A stretch of DNA of 64,000 nt from Homalodisca vitripennis (Eukaryota; Arthropoda; Insecta; Hemiptera; Cicadellidae). The stretch's first letter is position 1, and each line of letters opens with the position of its first letter. The stretch lies in assembly GCF_021130785.1 (NCBI RefSeq), contig NW_025778059.1:1-64000 (forward strand). The letters run 5' to 3'. The notes under the pieces are model-generated. The model searched no databases. It was not told the DNA's origin and saw only the letters and a list, made by a program, of their open reading frames with translations. Shown one piece after another: positions 1 to 12,715 of this stretch. The translations under genes and the position numbers were made by a program.

Positions 1-3000
1 TTTTTAAAATTTCTTGCTAAACATTTTTTAAATTTAAAAACTCCGCCGTGGTGATTGGGGGTTTTTTTTTCTTTTTTTTTGGGGTCGCCTGTTATGGGGG
101 TTTTTGGAGGTTATAATTTTTTTTTTTAAAAAAGTTTAAATAGAAAAGGGGGCGCTGTTTCTTCCAATCGACTGAATTACGTTTTTTTTTGCAATTTTTT
201 TTTAAAACTAATAATTTACTTAACACAAACAACATTTTCAAAAAGAAAAGACAAAAACCTATAAACTCATTTTTCTCAATTTTTTGTGTCAATCAAAAAA
301 TTTTTAAAAAAAATCAATAAAAATTTTGGGGGATAATGAAAAAAACCCAAAAAACAATTATTTACCTTTTTTTGTTGTATTTTTTTAAAAAAATAAAAAA
401 AAAATCTAAGCACCCACATTTTCGGAATAAACTTTTTTTTATTTTTTTTTAAAACCCCGGGGGCGGCGGACCCATTTTTTAAATTTCGGCTTTATCCGTG
501 GGGCCCCCCGTGCGGCGGTTCCACTGGACGGGCATCGTAACGCCCCCCGGGCGTTACTTTTTTTAAAAGGGTTTTCCCCCCTCCGACCCCGCAACCTTAA
601 ATTTTAAAAGACGTTGTCACTTAAAAAAAAAAAAAAAAAATTTGGGGGCCAATAAGTTTGAAATCAATGTAAAAAAAGTCAAAAAAAATTGCCCCCGCTT
701 AAATACTCCTACCAAATTTAACATAATTTAAGAAATGTTTTTTTTTTTAAATTTTTGAAAATGGGGGGTTTTAAATAAAAAATTTTTTTTTTAAAAATCC
801 AAACTCAAAAAAAGGGAAAAAAAAAAAATTTAAATTTTTGCAATAGGGGGTTTTAAAAAATTTAGGACAATCAATTTTGTATATTTATCCCGTTGTTGGT
901 GGTAAAATTTTGGGGGGAAAAAAAGGGGGAAAAAAAAAAATTTGTTTTTATTTAATATGTTTCATCTTTTTTATTAAAAAGACAAAAAAAATTTTTATTA
1001 AGTAACCTAGAACAACAAGATAACTAGGGGAAAAGAAATAAAATAGTTGGATTTTGACGATTGTCAGAAAACAAATTTTTAAAAAACTATCACACCAGTT
1101 GATTTATAAAAAAAGGGTTTTTTCATTTAAAAAAAAACTTTTTCACTTTAAAAATTTTCAATGGGAGACTTTCAATCAAATTTTTAAATGTATTTTTTAA
1201 AAAACATGTAAGGGTCTGAGAAAAAAAAATTTTAAACACATCAAAAAGATTGAGTGCATGCTTTAAGAACCCTAACATCACAAAAAAGGGCAAAATAAAA
1301 ATAATAAAATTTTTTTGAACTGGGGGGGAAAAAACCCCCTTTCTTTTTAAAGAGCGGTGATTTCTTTTGTTAATTTAGAAAACACAAAAAATCATTATTT
1401 TTTAAAAAAAAATATTTAATGACAAAAATATATCCATAAATTTAAAAATTTTCTCACACTTAAAAACCTTCCCAAAAACTAATAAGTATATTTTATATTT
1501 TAAAGGGCACGTAACCCCCCAAACCCTGTTGGAAAAAGTTAGTTGGAAAACTGGAACAAAAACAGATAAAATAGGTAAGTAAAATAAGGTCTTATTTGTT
1601 ATTCGGAAGCCCATACGGGGGGCCCCGGAACATGGCCCCGGTTTTTTTTGGGGAAATAATTACTCAAAAAATTTAAAAAGGGGGGGGTTTTTAACGTACC
1701 GAAGAATCTGCTCTTTTTTCAACTAAATTATTACCCTTGAGACGGGGGAACCTTTTAAATTTGTGGAATACCCCGGGAAAAAATTCTACTAAATTCTTTA
1801 TTACAGTTTATTTTTAAAATATGGTGATTTTAGAGGTTTTAAAAAAAACCTTTTTTAAAAAAACGTTTTTCCCCAAAAATTTGGGAGGTTTCCCCTTTTT
1901 GCTTTTTTTAAAATTTTTGGGGGGGAAAAAAATTTTTGCTTGCTGTTTTTTTTTAAAAACACTATTGTGGGTTTTACTGTTTATTTTTCCCTTTTTCCAA
2001 ATTTTTAAAAACCTAGGGGTTTAAGATTTTTAACTGAAGAGGGGGAACAAAAACCAGTTCTTGAAACGTTTTTTTGGGCCACTTCGGGGAACCCCCAAAA
2101 AAAAAAAATTCCGTAATTCCGGGGTTTTTCCCTGCTACCACGAAATTTTAAATTACTACAAAAAATCCACTTTTAGGGCCCAGAAAAGTTCAACATGACT
2201 GTTTTTTGTTGTCAAAACGGGGTTTTTAGTTTAAAAACCCGGGAAAAGTAGATAAACGGTCTTAAAAATTTAATCCACAAGAAGAACTTTATCCCTTTTA
2301 AAAAAATTTTTGGCCTTATTTTTGGGGTTCTCTTAGTTGGGGGAGATATTTTCATTTTCGCACCAAAAGTTTTTTTTAACATTTTTCTTGCTATATTTTT
2401 TTTGGGAAAGTAAGTAAAAAGAAAAATTTAAAATTTTTAAACTCATTTTTTCTGGATGAAAATTTTAAAAAACTAAAAACCTTTTTTGGGGGCCACCAAA
2501 AACAGAGATTAAAAATAAATTTAATTTTAACATTGTTCCCCCTTGAGCAAAAAAAAAACCAAGAGGGGGTTTTAGTGCGGGGCGGCAAAACCCTTTAAAA
2601 AAAGGGAAAAATGGAATTTAAGTAAATAAAGAACACTGCATTTTACCCAAAAAAGGGGAATTTAAAAAAATGCCAAAATTGGAAAATTGAAAAATTTTTT
2701 TATTTTATTTTTACCAAGATACAAAAAAAGGGTGGTGTTGGATTGCCCCCAAAACTCCCCGACAAATCACATGTAACGGGGAAATGCTTTTTCCCCCGTA
2801 GCACCATAATGGTATTTTTGGTTTTTCCCAGTAACAGAGGGGGAAATTTTGACAGGGCCCAAATTTTGAGGAAAACCCCAAAAAAAACGTTTTGCCACCT
2901 CGATTTTTCCCCACCTTCACCTCGGTGCTGCTACTGGATTTTTGGGGGGGCCCGGGGCCCAAAACTAAAAGGGGCCGACAAAAATCCCCAATTTTATCAT

Positions 3001-6000
3001 TTAAAAATTTTCCCCCGAAAAAAGGTAAAAAGTCACCCCCCAATAGCCCCGCTCATATTTTAGCTACTTCTTTTAAAAAAATTAAAATACATCATTGTTT
3101 TATCCCTTTTTTCCAAAAAAAAAAAATTTGGGTTTTGTGGGGGTTAGTTTTTTGGATTTGGGTTTTTCACCTGTTCAAACCATCTCCAATGACCAAGGGC
3201 CCCCAAAAAAAATTTTAATAAATAAGAAAAAAAAAATACACCAATATACATGTCGGGCAAAAAAGCTTCAAATTAGTCCGCGGGGAAAAAATTTTAAAAT
3301 AAAAAAATTTTTTATGTGCTAAACTATATCACAAAAAGTGCCACCTATAAGGGTACGGGTGGCCAGTTTTTAAAAAAAGTATTTATTTATTTTTTTTTGG
3401 TTTTTCTTTTGCCAATCATGGTTTATCCCAAATCTAACGTCAAAGGGTTTCCCCCTAAAGCTTAACAAAATCCCCTGGAAAATTTAAAAATACCCCCATT
3501 AACTCAAATGTTGTTTTTTACAGGGTTTTCATTTGAAAAACTTCAAACTCGTTTTTAAAAAGATTAAAAAAGGGATTTACAAAAGTTTTTAGTGATGGGG
3601 TTTTTGTTTTTATTAGCATAGTACAGTATTTTTTTAGCCCTAATAATTGTTGTGTAAAAAATTACATTTTTTGGCTCCCTGACCCCAAAAAACGGTTTTG
3701 GCCGTTTCCCCAAATTTTTTTTAAACCGTTTTTTACACGTTTTTTATTTTTTTCAATTTGAGGTGGGGGGGGGCCCCAATGGGGGTGAAAACCCCCTTTT
3801 TTTGAAAATATTTTTTCCCCCCCCAAAAAAAATTTAGTACTATACAACCCTTTTTTTAAAAAAAATTTTTTTGATATTTGGGCAATAAGTATTTTTAATC
3901 CCGAGTTTGAAGTTTTCAAATAAACCCCCCCTGAAAAAAAAAATTAAGCTCCACAAAAAATTCAAGTGTATTGGTCATTTTTTTTTTTTGGAGAAAATCG
4001 GGCAGACAGACATACGGAAAAAGGATACCCCCTTTTCGAGTAAATAGGTTTCCGCTAACGCCACCCAAAGAACGTACCTGCAAAATCGCCGAACGAGGTC
4101 GGCCCCCTTTTTGTCTAAAGCTCCATTTTTTCCCCCCGGAAGGGGTGCCCCCTTATCTGTCACATCGGGGAAACCTTTGTCGCGTAGCAATTTTACAACT
4201 CGCCGACAATACAACTGGGGGTCCTCCCCCCACACTGGGGGTGTCCTTTCTTTTTTCAGTATTAACAGACAACCCTTATGAGCTTTTTTCCCCGGTTCAA
4301 AAAAGTAAATTGAAAGGGGGTTTTTAAAACTAAAAAAGATAATAAAAGATAACATGCCCCCCAAAAAAATACATTTTTTTAAAAACAAAAACCCTTTTTT
4401 TAAACAATTTGCAGGAAAAAAATTTTTTAATTTGACGGTATCCTTTTTTTGGGGGGAACAAGGGGGGGGAAAACCCCTTAAAAAAACCCTTTACAAAAAA
4501 TTTCCTTTTTTTTTTCCCTTTTTAAAAATTTTTTAAAAAAAAACTTTTGAAAAAGGGTAACTTGTTAAAAACCCCTCAGCTCATAAATGCCATAGGTCCC
4601 AAAAGAAAAAATCTATTGTCCAGATGAATAAAATGTCATTTAAAAAACATAGCTAACGGGCCCCCTTGCCCCCTTTTTTTTTTCAAACAATTTTTCTCTA
4701 AAAATAAGAACTAATAATTTTTTTATAAAAAAAAAACCCCAAATTACATATATTAATTTTTAAACCCTTTTTTTAATTTTTTGGCACCCCCCTTTTTTTT
4801 AAAGTTTTATTTTTGGGGTTGGTTTTTTTTGACTAAAATTTTTTTAAAAAAGTTTTTATTTTTAAAAAGGCTACGGTAACCAAAAAAAACCAAAAAATGC
4901 CACCTTAAAAGACAGTGTCGAAAAAAATTGAATACATGAAAAAATATTATTAGACCCTGGTCTCATCTTCCTTACCAAAACTAAATTTAGGTCTAAAAAC
5001 CCGCCCCTTTTAACAAGAAAAGTTTTTAACCCCTTTTTTACAACATATTTTTCAAGCAGAGGAAAAAAGATTTTTTTACCAACATCCTAAAAAAAAAAAC
5101 CATTATCCCCCTTTTTATAAAAATTGGGCCCCGGGCCCCAAAAAACTATATGTAAAAATTTCATTGTATTTTAGGGTCTATAAAATTTTCCCCCGTAAAA
5201 TTTTAAATAATTTTGGGGGAAAAGTGATAAAAAAACTATTTTTTTTTGTCCAGGCACACTTGTATTACAAGTACCGCTACACACATTTTAATTTTTTTAA
5301 AACCCCAAACGAACAAGTTTGGGGCATTGCCCCCCCATCTCCCCCAGTCATGCCGGCCCGGTTTTTAAAACACGCTTTAATTACCCCCGGGGGCCCAAAA
5401 CCCCGACGTGCAAAAATTTTTTCACTAATTTGTTTTTCTGTTTTATTTTTCTTTAAAATTACTTCAAAATTTTTAAAAAGTTTTAAATTTGGGAAATTTT
5501 TTTAACGGCCTTCACTAACATATTATTTCTACAACAGAAACTTTTGGGGGAAAACCCGGGATCTTTAAGTTTTACTATAGCATTATCTACATTTTTAAAA
5601 TAAAAATACATAAGTCCCCCCAAAAATCACCCTTTTTAACCCCAAAAAAATATCATTTTTGGGGTTTCCCAGAGAATTCACATTTTTATAATTTCATTTA
5701 AAAGGGGGGTAAAAAAATTTTTTACAAAATTTTCCAAAAGTTATTATATTTTTAAAAAAATTTAAAAAAAAACGTTTTTCGGGGGAAAATTAAAAAACCC
5801 ACCGTCTACTTCGGGGATAAAAAACCCCCCAAAACATGTAAAAAATTTTAAAATTTTTAAAGAATTTTTTTTGGGGTTTTTGTTTTTAAAAAATTAAAAA
5901 AAAACAAACTATAATCAGAAAGTTTTTGGAAAATAAATTTTTTTTTGGTTTTAACATACCCCTTCTTCCAAAAAACCCAAAACCCCCAAATTTAAAAGTT

Positions 6001-7464
6001 TATTAAAGCGAAAAAAACAGGGAAAAAACCCGTTTTGTAAAAATCTGCAAAAAAATTTTTAAAGCCCTTTTAAAAAGGAAATTTTAAATTAATTCCTTTA
6101 AACTTGTTAAAAACATCCCCCAAAAAATTTTGGGTTTTTCCCCCAAATTTTAAAAAATTTGGGGGGGAATTTAAAATTTTTCCCAATGGTTTTTATAAAA
6201 AATTAAAAAATGTCTAATCTTGTCAAAAAACCCGGAATATGCAGAGCAAAAAAACCCCCCTTTTTTGCTAAAAAAATACTTTTGGGGAAAAAGCTAAAAT
6301 TTAAAAATTTTTTTTTCCCACTTTTTTAATATATTTTTTCCTGACGGAAATAACTAAAGTATTAAAAAAAAATACGAAGCAGGGTTTTTTCCCCCATTTT
6401 TTTTCACTTGCCGCAAATAGTGTTAACGGAAGCTAATTTTGTGTTTTTTTGTAAATACTAGCGACTAAAAAAAGGGTTTTAATCTAAAGCGTGACATATT
6501 AAAAAAATTTGTGTATTATAAAAAAATATTTTTGAAATTTTTTTTGGGGAACAAAAAAACGTATGCGGGGTATTTTTTTCTTCCCATTCTAGCATTTAAA
6601 AAATTTTTTAAAATAACAAAAATTGGGTCCCAAAAGTTGTTTTTAAATTTTAAAAAAAAAAGGGGGGGCCAAACTTTTTGTTTTTAGTTAAAAAAACCAC
6701 TAAAAACGTGACGAGATTGTGTAATATTCAGTAACCAAATTATACCAAATATCCTTTACATTAGGGGGTTTAGTAAATTACTTAATCCACATATATCAAA
6801 CCCCAAAATTAAATAATTTTTTTTGGGGTTTTAGTCTGTAAGAATCGATGGTATTTTTTTTTGGGGGGTTAAAAAATATTACGACACACCAAGTTCCTCA
6901 TTTGTAAAAACTAAAAAAATTTTCCCCCTTTACTCTTGCACGAATTGAAATTTTTTTTTTAAAAAAATTTTTAAATTGTGATTTTTTTTACTCGTAATAA
7001 TAGCTCGTTTTTTTGGGGGTTTGGCATTTTTCGAAAAATACAGGACTTCATTTTTTTCCGCCCCACCGTATAAAGCCCCATTTTTTATAACTTGGTTTGC
7101 CCAAATAAAATCTAGCAGCTCGGGTTTTTAAAAAAAATTTTTTTACCCCTTTGGGGGTTTTAAAAAAGGCGAAAATTGGGGGGGGAATGCGACAGAACTA
7201 TTTATTAACTTTTGGGGAACCTTACAAAATAAAAAACAAAAAAAAATTTTCCCGAATCAATTGTTCGCAGGCGATTGATGTCAGGCTTTTTAAAATTATA
7301 AATTGGGGGGGAAGTAGCCATGCACAAAGCTTTTTAAAATTTTAAATCCCTTGTTCTAACTTATATTTATATTTATAACCCCCCCCCTTTTTCCCGAAAG
7401 GGGAATAAATTTGGGGTTGTCTCCAAAAAAAAAACGCTCAAAAACCCCGCTAAAGGGAAAATAT
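1..7464. other. Homopolymer-degraded sequence, no supportable genes
   Basis: Nearly every base lies in a run of three to ten identical bases, and the usual constraints of coding or intergenic DNA are not visible. Translations in all frames are dominated by Lys, Phe, Pro and Gly, the codons of AAA, TTT, CCC and GGG. I infer low-accuracy consensus rather than biology. A patch at about 4,000-4,270 is less affected and more GC-rich, but shows no recognisable domain. Nothing here can be annotated safely. Confidence 0.8.
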
Positions 7465-7625
7465 AGTTATAATTTTTAAAAAAAAAATTTTTCACGAAGA
7501 AGACAAAATAACTCAAACTTTTTTTGGGGCAAAACGCAGGAGAGTTGAATAAAAAATGAAGCTCTAAAAAAAGCCATTTTTTTTCCCATCACAATTAGAG
7601 CTTGAAGGGGTTTTCTCGGGTTTTT
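7465..7625 (+). repeat. Dispersed repeat, degraded copy
   Basis: This stretch aligns in the same order with 28,226-28,378. Shared blocks include AGTTATAATTT, AATGAAGCTCT, AAGCCATTT, CACAATTA and AGCTTGAAG. Differences are mostly expanded runs, for example the stretch after AAGCCATTT. It shows that the degraded block derives from the same genome as the clean part. The family is not recognised. Confidence 0.65.
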
Positions 7626-10600
7626 TTAAAAATTCATTTTTTTGGCCCCCCTTTTAAAAGCCATTTTTTTGGGGCCCCCCAAATTTGTTCCCCCTTCATA
7701 AAAAATCCTACACTTTTTTATTTTTTTTTTCCCTTCACCCTTTATTTTTTGGGGGGGTATCGCGGGTTTTAAACCCCATAAAAGTGCCAATGCAAAATTC
7801 TCCATCACAGTGGGGAAACATATTGTACTGCGATGAAGGGGTGGTTCATTTTTTACTTTCCCCCCCCCCCAAATTTTTTTTAAAACCCCTTTTAACCCCG
7901 ATAAAAAAGAATACCGGTACTTTTAAAAAAATTTTAATACATATTAAAAACGAGTCTCCCCCCACGAGAGTTGCAACTATATTTACTGTTAAAATTTTTT
8001 TAGTTTACTTTTTTTTTCACATTCCCCGGCCCAAAGGGGGAAAAAATTTAAAATTTTAAAAATTTTCCCTCATCTTTTTTTTGGAAAAAAAAACCCAAAC
8101 CAAAAATCCGAAAAAAAAATTTTAAAAACTTTTTTTAAATTTTCGCTCCCACATTGTTTAAAACCCCGGGGTTTTAAACCAAAGGGGCGTACCCCGTCAA
8201 CATGTCATAAAAGGACTAAAGGACTGATATTTCCGTTTTTCCCGGGGGAAAAAAATTTTTTAAAAAAATCTTCAAACTTTTTAAAAATTTTTTCCCCTGA
8301 CTACGGTAAAACAATAACGTCAATTTAAAAAAGGGCCCTTTTTGACGAAAGGGGGAAGGTGGGAAGGGTTGATAAAATGTGAATTTTTAGTCCGGGGTCA
8401 AGCATTAAACCTTTCCCGTTTAAAGCAGCCCCCGGGACTGCCGCGTCACATCCTTTCCCTGGAATCTGGGTCATTTTTCACCTAAAGAGTTTTAAAAAAA
8501 AAACGGAACGAAGAAGCTTAAAAAAAGAACTCCCCCGCTTTCTTTTGACTTCAAAGTCCCCAAACCCCACTAGGTTTTTTTTTATCCAACAAGTTTCAAA
8601 CAAAACAAACCTAAAGTGTTTTTTTCGTTCAGAAATAAATTTTAAATTTGCTTAATTTCCAGTAGTTGAATATTATAATTAAGTTTTAAAAATTTAAAAG
8701 GGGACTCATAATGGTTTAAAAAAAAAAAAAAAGGAAAAAACGAAATAAGGGGTTAAGCGAACAGTGCAGTCCTGTATTGTGCAAACCTTTCGCTTTAAAA
8801 CAAATTAAACGGTAAAAAGCAGAAGCAGGGGGGCAAGGGGCCCCGCCCCCCCCCCCAGGGTAAAAAAAGGGGGGGCCCTGCAGTGCGGAAAGGGGGGGAC
8901 ACACCCAAAAAACCCCCCAAAATTTAAAAAGGGGAATTTTGCATTGACAAAAATTTTAAAAAATTTGGAAGACCATCTCGACAAAGAAAAAAGGGGCTGT
9001 CATTTTTTGGGTCGAACCCTTTTTATAGCCGTTTGTTTTGGGGTACCCCTTTTTAAAAAATTTTTTTTTTTAATTCACTTCTTTTTAAAACGCGAGGGGG
9101 TTTTCAGAGGGGTGCTAATTGAATTACAAATTTTGGGAAAAAATCACTAATAAAAAAAAGGTAGAAGTGGGCTAAACCACGTGCCCCCTAAAAACTTTTT
9201 GCTGGGGTTTTTGCAAAAAAAAATTTTCAACTAAAACAGAAAATTTTTTTTAAAAAAACCCCCCCGGAAAAAAAGGGGGTTTAAAAATTTAAAAATTTCT
9301 GCTGACGGGGCCCTTTTAAAAAAAACCCAATCCCTTTATCCATAACCCCCCCCCCCGATAAAAAAATTTTTTCCCCAAAAAATTGTACCCCCAAACGAAA
9401 ACCCCCCAATACCCTTTAAATGGAAATAAATTTAAAAAATTTGGAATCTTTTAAATTCAGGGGGGGACAAAATCCCCAAAAATTTTTTCTTTAAAAAAAA
9501 CCGCAACGGGAGTTTAAATAAAACGAAGCCAACAGGTGATAGAAAGTTACTTGGTTAAAAATTTTTTTTTTTTTTGGCGATTTTTTTTCCGTTTTCCGTA
9601 ATGGAAACCCAAAACCCCCAAAATAAAAAAATTAATTGCTGACGCTCAGGCTAAATACCAAAAGGGATAAAAATTTTGCACCATCATCGAAATTTTTTTT
9701 GTTTATAAGAGTATAAATGAAAAGTTTTTTTGGTCAATTTGTTCTTGATTTGGGGGAACAACGACATATAAAAATTTTAAAATTTTTTTCTAGCCCCCTT
9801 CAAATTGGGGGCCCTTTCCCCGCTAAACGCTAAACCCCAAATAACTTCTGAAAAAATTTTAGCTATGATTTTTTAACAAGGAAAATTAAAGCTACCCCAA
9901 AGACTTTTTCTCAAACAAAGAGTTTTTTCCCCCTTTTTAAGCAGCTAGATTAGGTCCAAAAAGCTTCAGAAATCCCCCCTTTTTGGGTCTTTTAAAAGTT
10001 ATAAAAAAAAAATTTTTTGACCATAACGAATAGGGAAATCTTAAAAAGGGGGTTAAAAAAAATGTTAAAAGGAATTTTTACTTTTTTCTATTTTAAAATA
10101 AACGATGTACTCTTTTGATTTGGGGGGAAAATGGCCTACAAATAGAACTAGTTCTTATACCCTTAGGTGGTGAAGTATTTTAAAATAAAAATTTTTTTAA
10201 AATTGTATCCATTTAAAGTTAAATTTTTTAGATTTTTTTTTTAAAAGGGGGTTTTAAAAAGGGGTTGAATTTTGCCCAAAAACCCCCTTTTCCCCACATT
10301 TAAATAATGCTTGGGTTTATTTTAGGAAGAATTTTTTTTGGGGGGGGGAGACGCAAATGTTATACTGGGAAAACCCCCGGGGGAAAAAAACCTCATGATA
10401 GCTTTCTTACAGGCTATAATCTGCTGGAAGAATTTTTAAATTTGGTAAACTCACAAAAAACCCTTTTTTTAAAAATTTTTTGTAAAAAGACCAATTTCCA
10501 AAGGGAAAAAACGGATGTTTGAAAAATATTTTTCCCGGGGGAAAAAAAAGACTCCTGAAGATATTGGAGTTTAAACAAAAATTGGTTTTTCGAAACTTTG

Positions 10601-11444
10601 AAAAAAAAAAACGGGTCTAAGGGAGAAAAAACCCGGGGGAGAGCAAAAAAAATGGCAGTAAAAATTTTAAAACCCCCGGGGGCAAGGGAAAAAATCCAAA
10701 AAATTCTCCCCCAAACTTTCAGGGGGCCCCCCTTTTTAAAAATTTTTTTTTTTCGTGATTAAAAAATTTTAAAATTTTTTCCTACGGATATTTTTTTTTT
10801 CAATTTAATTAAAAAAAAATTTAAAAAACCTTTTTACCCCTTAACACTATTTATTCTAAATATAACAATCCTTTGGGGAAAAAATTGCCCCAAAGGGTAT
10901 TTAATAAATTTGGGGGGGAAAAGGTTTTTAGAAATATAAATGTTTTGGGGGAAAAATTTTTAAAACCCAAAAGATTCAGAGATAAAACTTCTGAGTATTC
11001 TGACTTTTTCCCTTTTAAGGAATAAAATTTTTTAAAGAAAATTAACGTTCAATATAGAGCACGCGGACTAAAACCCGGGAAAAAAAAAGTCTCCACTATT
11101 TTTGAAATTTTTCCTTTTTAAAAAATTTTCCCTTGGGGAAACATATATATCAAAGTGCAAAAAAATTTTTTAAGTGAACTAAATTTGGGGAACACTTATT
11201 TTTAAATTTTAAAAAATTAAATTTTGGGCCCAAAAAATCATGCATTGCAAAACAATATAAAAAAAAATTTATTCTGAAAAAATCAATTTGTTATCCTATT
11301 TTTCGTGTAATAAAAAATAATTTTCATGTTACAGGAAACTTAGGGGCGAACCTGTTTATTTTCCCCTTGAAAAAATAACAAAGTAAAAAAAACATTCATG
11401 TATCTGGGACGTAAATATATTGTGTAAAACGAAAATTTTCCGCA
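7626..11444. other. Homopolymer-degraded sequence, no supportable genes
   Basis: Same character as the first 7.4 kb: runs of A, T, C and G with no interpretable codon structure. Longest open frames (for example 7,685-8,059) are low-complexity translations of homopolymers. No repeat, RNA gene or domain could be recognised. Confidence 0.75.
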
Positions 11445-12715
11445 CAAGCACTTCCCCCGATGATGGGGGAAAAACGTCAATGAACGTATTAAAAAGAATG
11501 AAGCCCCCAAAAAGGGATTTCCTTCCTCACCCCCGTGCCCGTAAGCAAAGCATAGTGCATGTAGCATTTTTGACATAAACACAAACCCCGTTCCCGATGA
11601 TGGGGGAAAACGTCAATGAAGCGTATTAACAAGGGAAGTGAATTTAAAAAAGCTGCCCCCCTTTTCCCCTTTTACCTTCCCCCGAAAAAAACGCATAGTC
11701 CCCAAGGGGAAACATGAGACATCAACTAAAACAGTTCTCCCGTTTTATGGGGGGAAAACTCAATAACCCCTATTAAAAAAGAAGTGAGAGCCCCTAAGGC
11801 AGGGTTCCTTCCTCACACTGTGCCCGAAAAACAACGCATATTTTAAAAAAACATGTAACAAAAACCCCCAAACATTTTTCCCGATGATAGGGAAATCTTT
11901 AAAAGAAGCGTTTTTAAAAAGTGAAAAACCCCTAAGGCATTTCCTTCCTCAAAAAACCCCTTTTTCCCCAAGGGGAACCCCCAAAAGTGCATGTAGCATG
12001 TAACATCAACAAAAGGTTTTCCGATAATGGGGAAAAAACTTTTAATGAACGTTTTAAAACAAGGGAAGTCAAAAGGGCATGTTCCTTCCCTCACGACTTT
12101 TTCCCCGGGGGCAACGCATAGTGCTGAAGCATTAGACATCAACACAACATTCTCCGATGAAAGGGAAATCGTCAATGAAGCGAAAATTTAAATGAAGTCA
12201 TAAGGCATGTTTCCTTTTTCCCCCCCACTTTTTCCCCTAAGCAACGCATAGTCCCCTGAAAAGCATGTAGACATCAAAAAAAACAGTTTTTTCCCTGATA
12301 GGGAAAAATTTGTAAAGAAGCGTTTTTTAAAAGTGAGAGTCATAAGGCAGGGGTTCCCCTTTCCCCACACTGTTCCCCCAAAAAGGGAACGAAAAAGTCC
12401 AGGAAAAATTTTTAAAAAATAAAAAACAACAGTTCCCGATGATAGGGAAATCGCCCAAAAAACGTTTTAAAAAGTGAGAGTCCAAAAGGGGATTTTCCCC
12501 TTTCCCCCCCACTGTTCCCAAGCAACGCAAAAATGCATGTAGCATGTAACATCAACAAAAACAGTTCTCCGATGAAAAAGGGGAAAACGTAAAAAAGAAG
12601 CGTTTTAAAAAAGTAGAGTCAAAAGGGGATGTTCCTTCCCCCCACTGTTCCCGAAGCAACGCAATTTTAAGTAGCAAGGGTAAACATCAACACAAAAAAA
12701 TTTACAAACGATGAA
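11445..12715. repeat. Tandem array, about 139-bp unit, about nine copies
   Basis: The element CCGATGAT (or a close variant) recurs at about 11,458, 11,595, 11,740, 11,882, 12,022, 12,155, 12,295, 12,437, 12,570 and 12,709, giving spacings of 133-146 bp. Each unit also carries AAGCAACGCATA, GTAGCATGTAACATCAAC, an ACAGTTCTCC block and GTTCCTTCC. Copies differ mainly in homopolymer length, as expected if a uniform satellite were read with homopolymer errors. The open frames on the minus strand within it are translations of the repeat, not genes. Confidence 0.75.

Noticed and set aside
2711..3063. Overlapping 106-110 codon open frames on both strands
   Set aside because: They lie in homopolymer-degraded sequence and translate to low-complexity Lys/Phe/Pro/Gly text. 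Open frames on both strands at once reflect the lack of natural stop frequency, not genes.
3971..4388. 118 and 137 codon frames on opposite strands
   Set aside because: Same region of unreliable sequence. No domain is visible in either and the frames overlap almost completely.
11340..12545. Several minus-strand frames of 60-110 codons
   Set aside because: They are translations of the ~139-bp tandem repeat, broken at different points by run-length errors.
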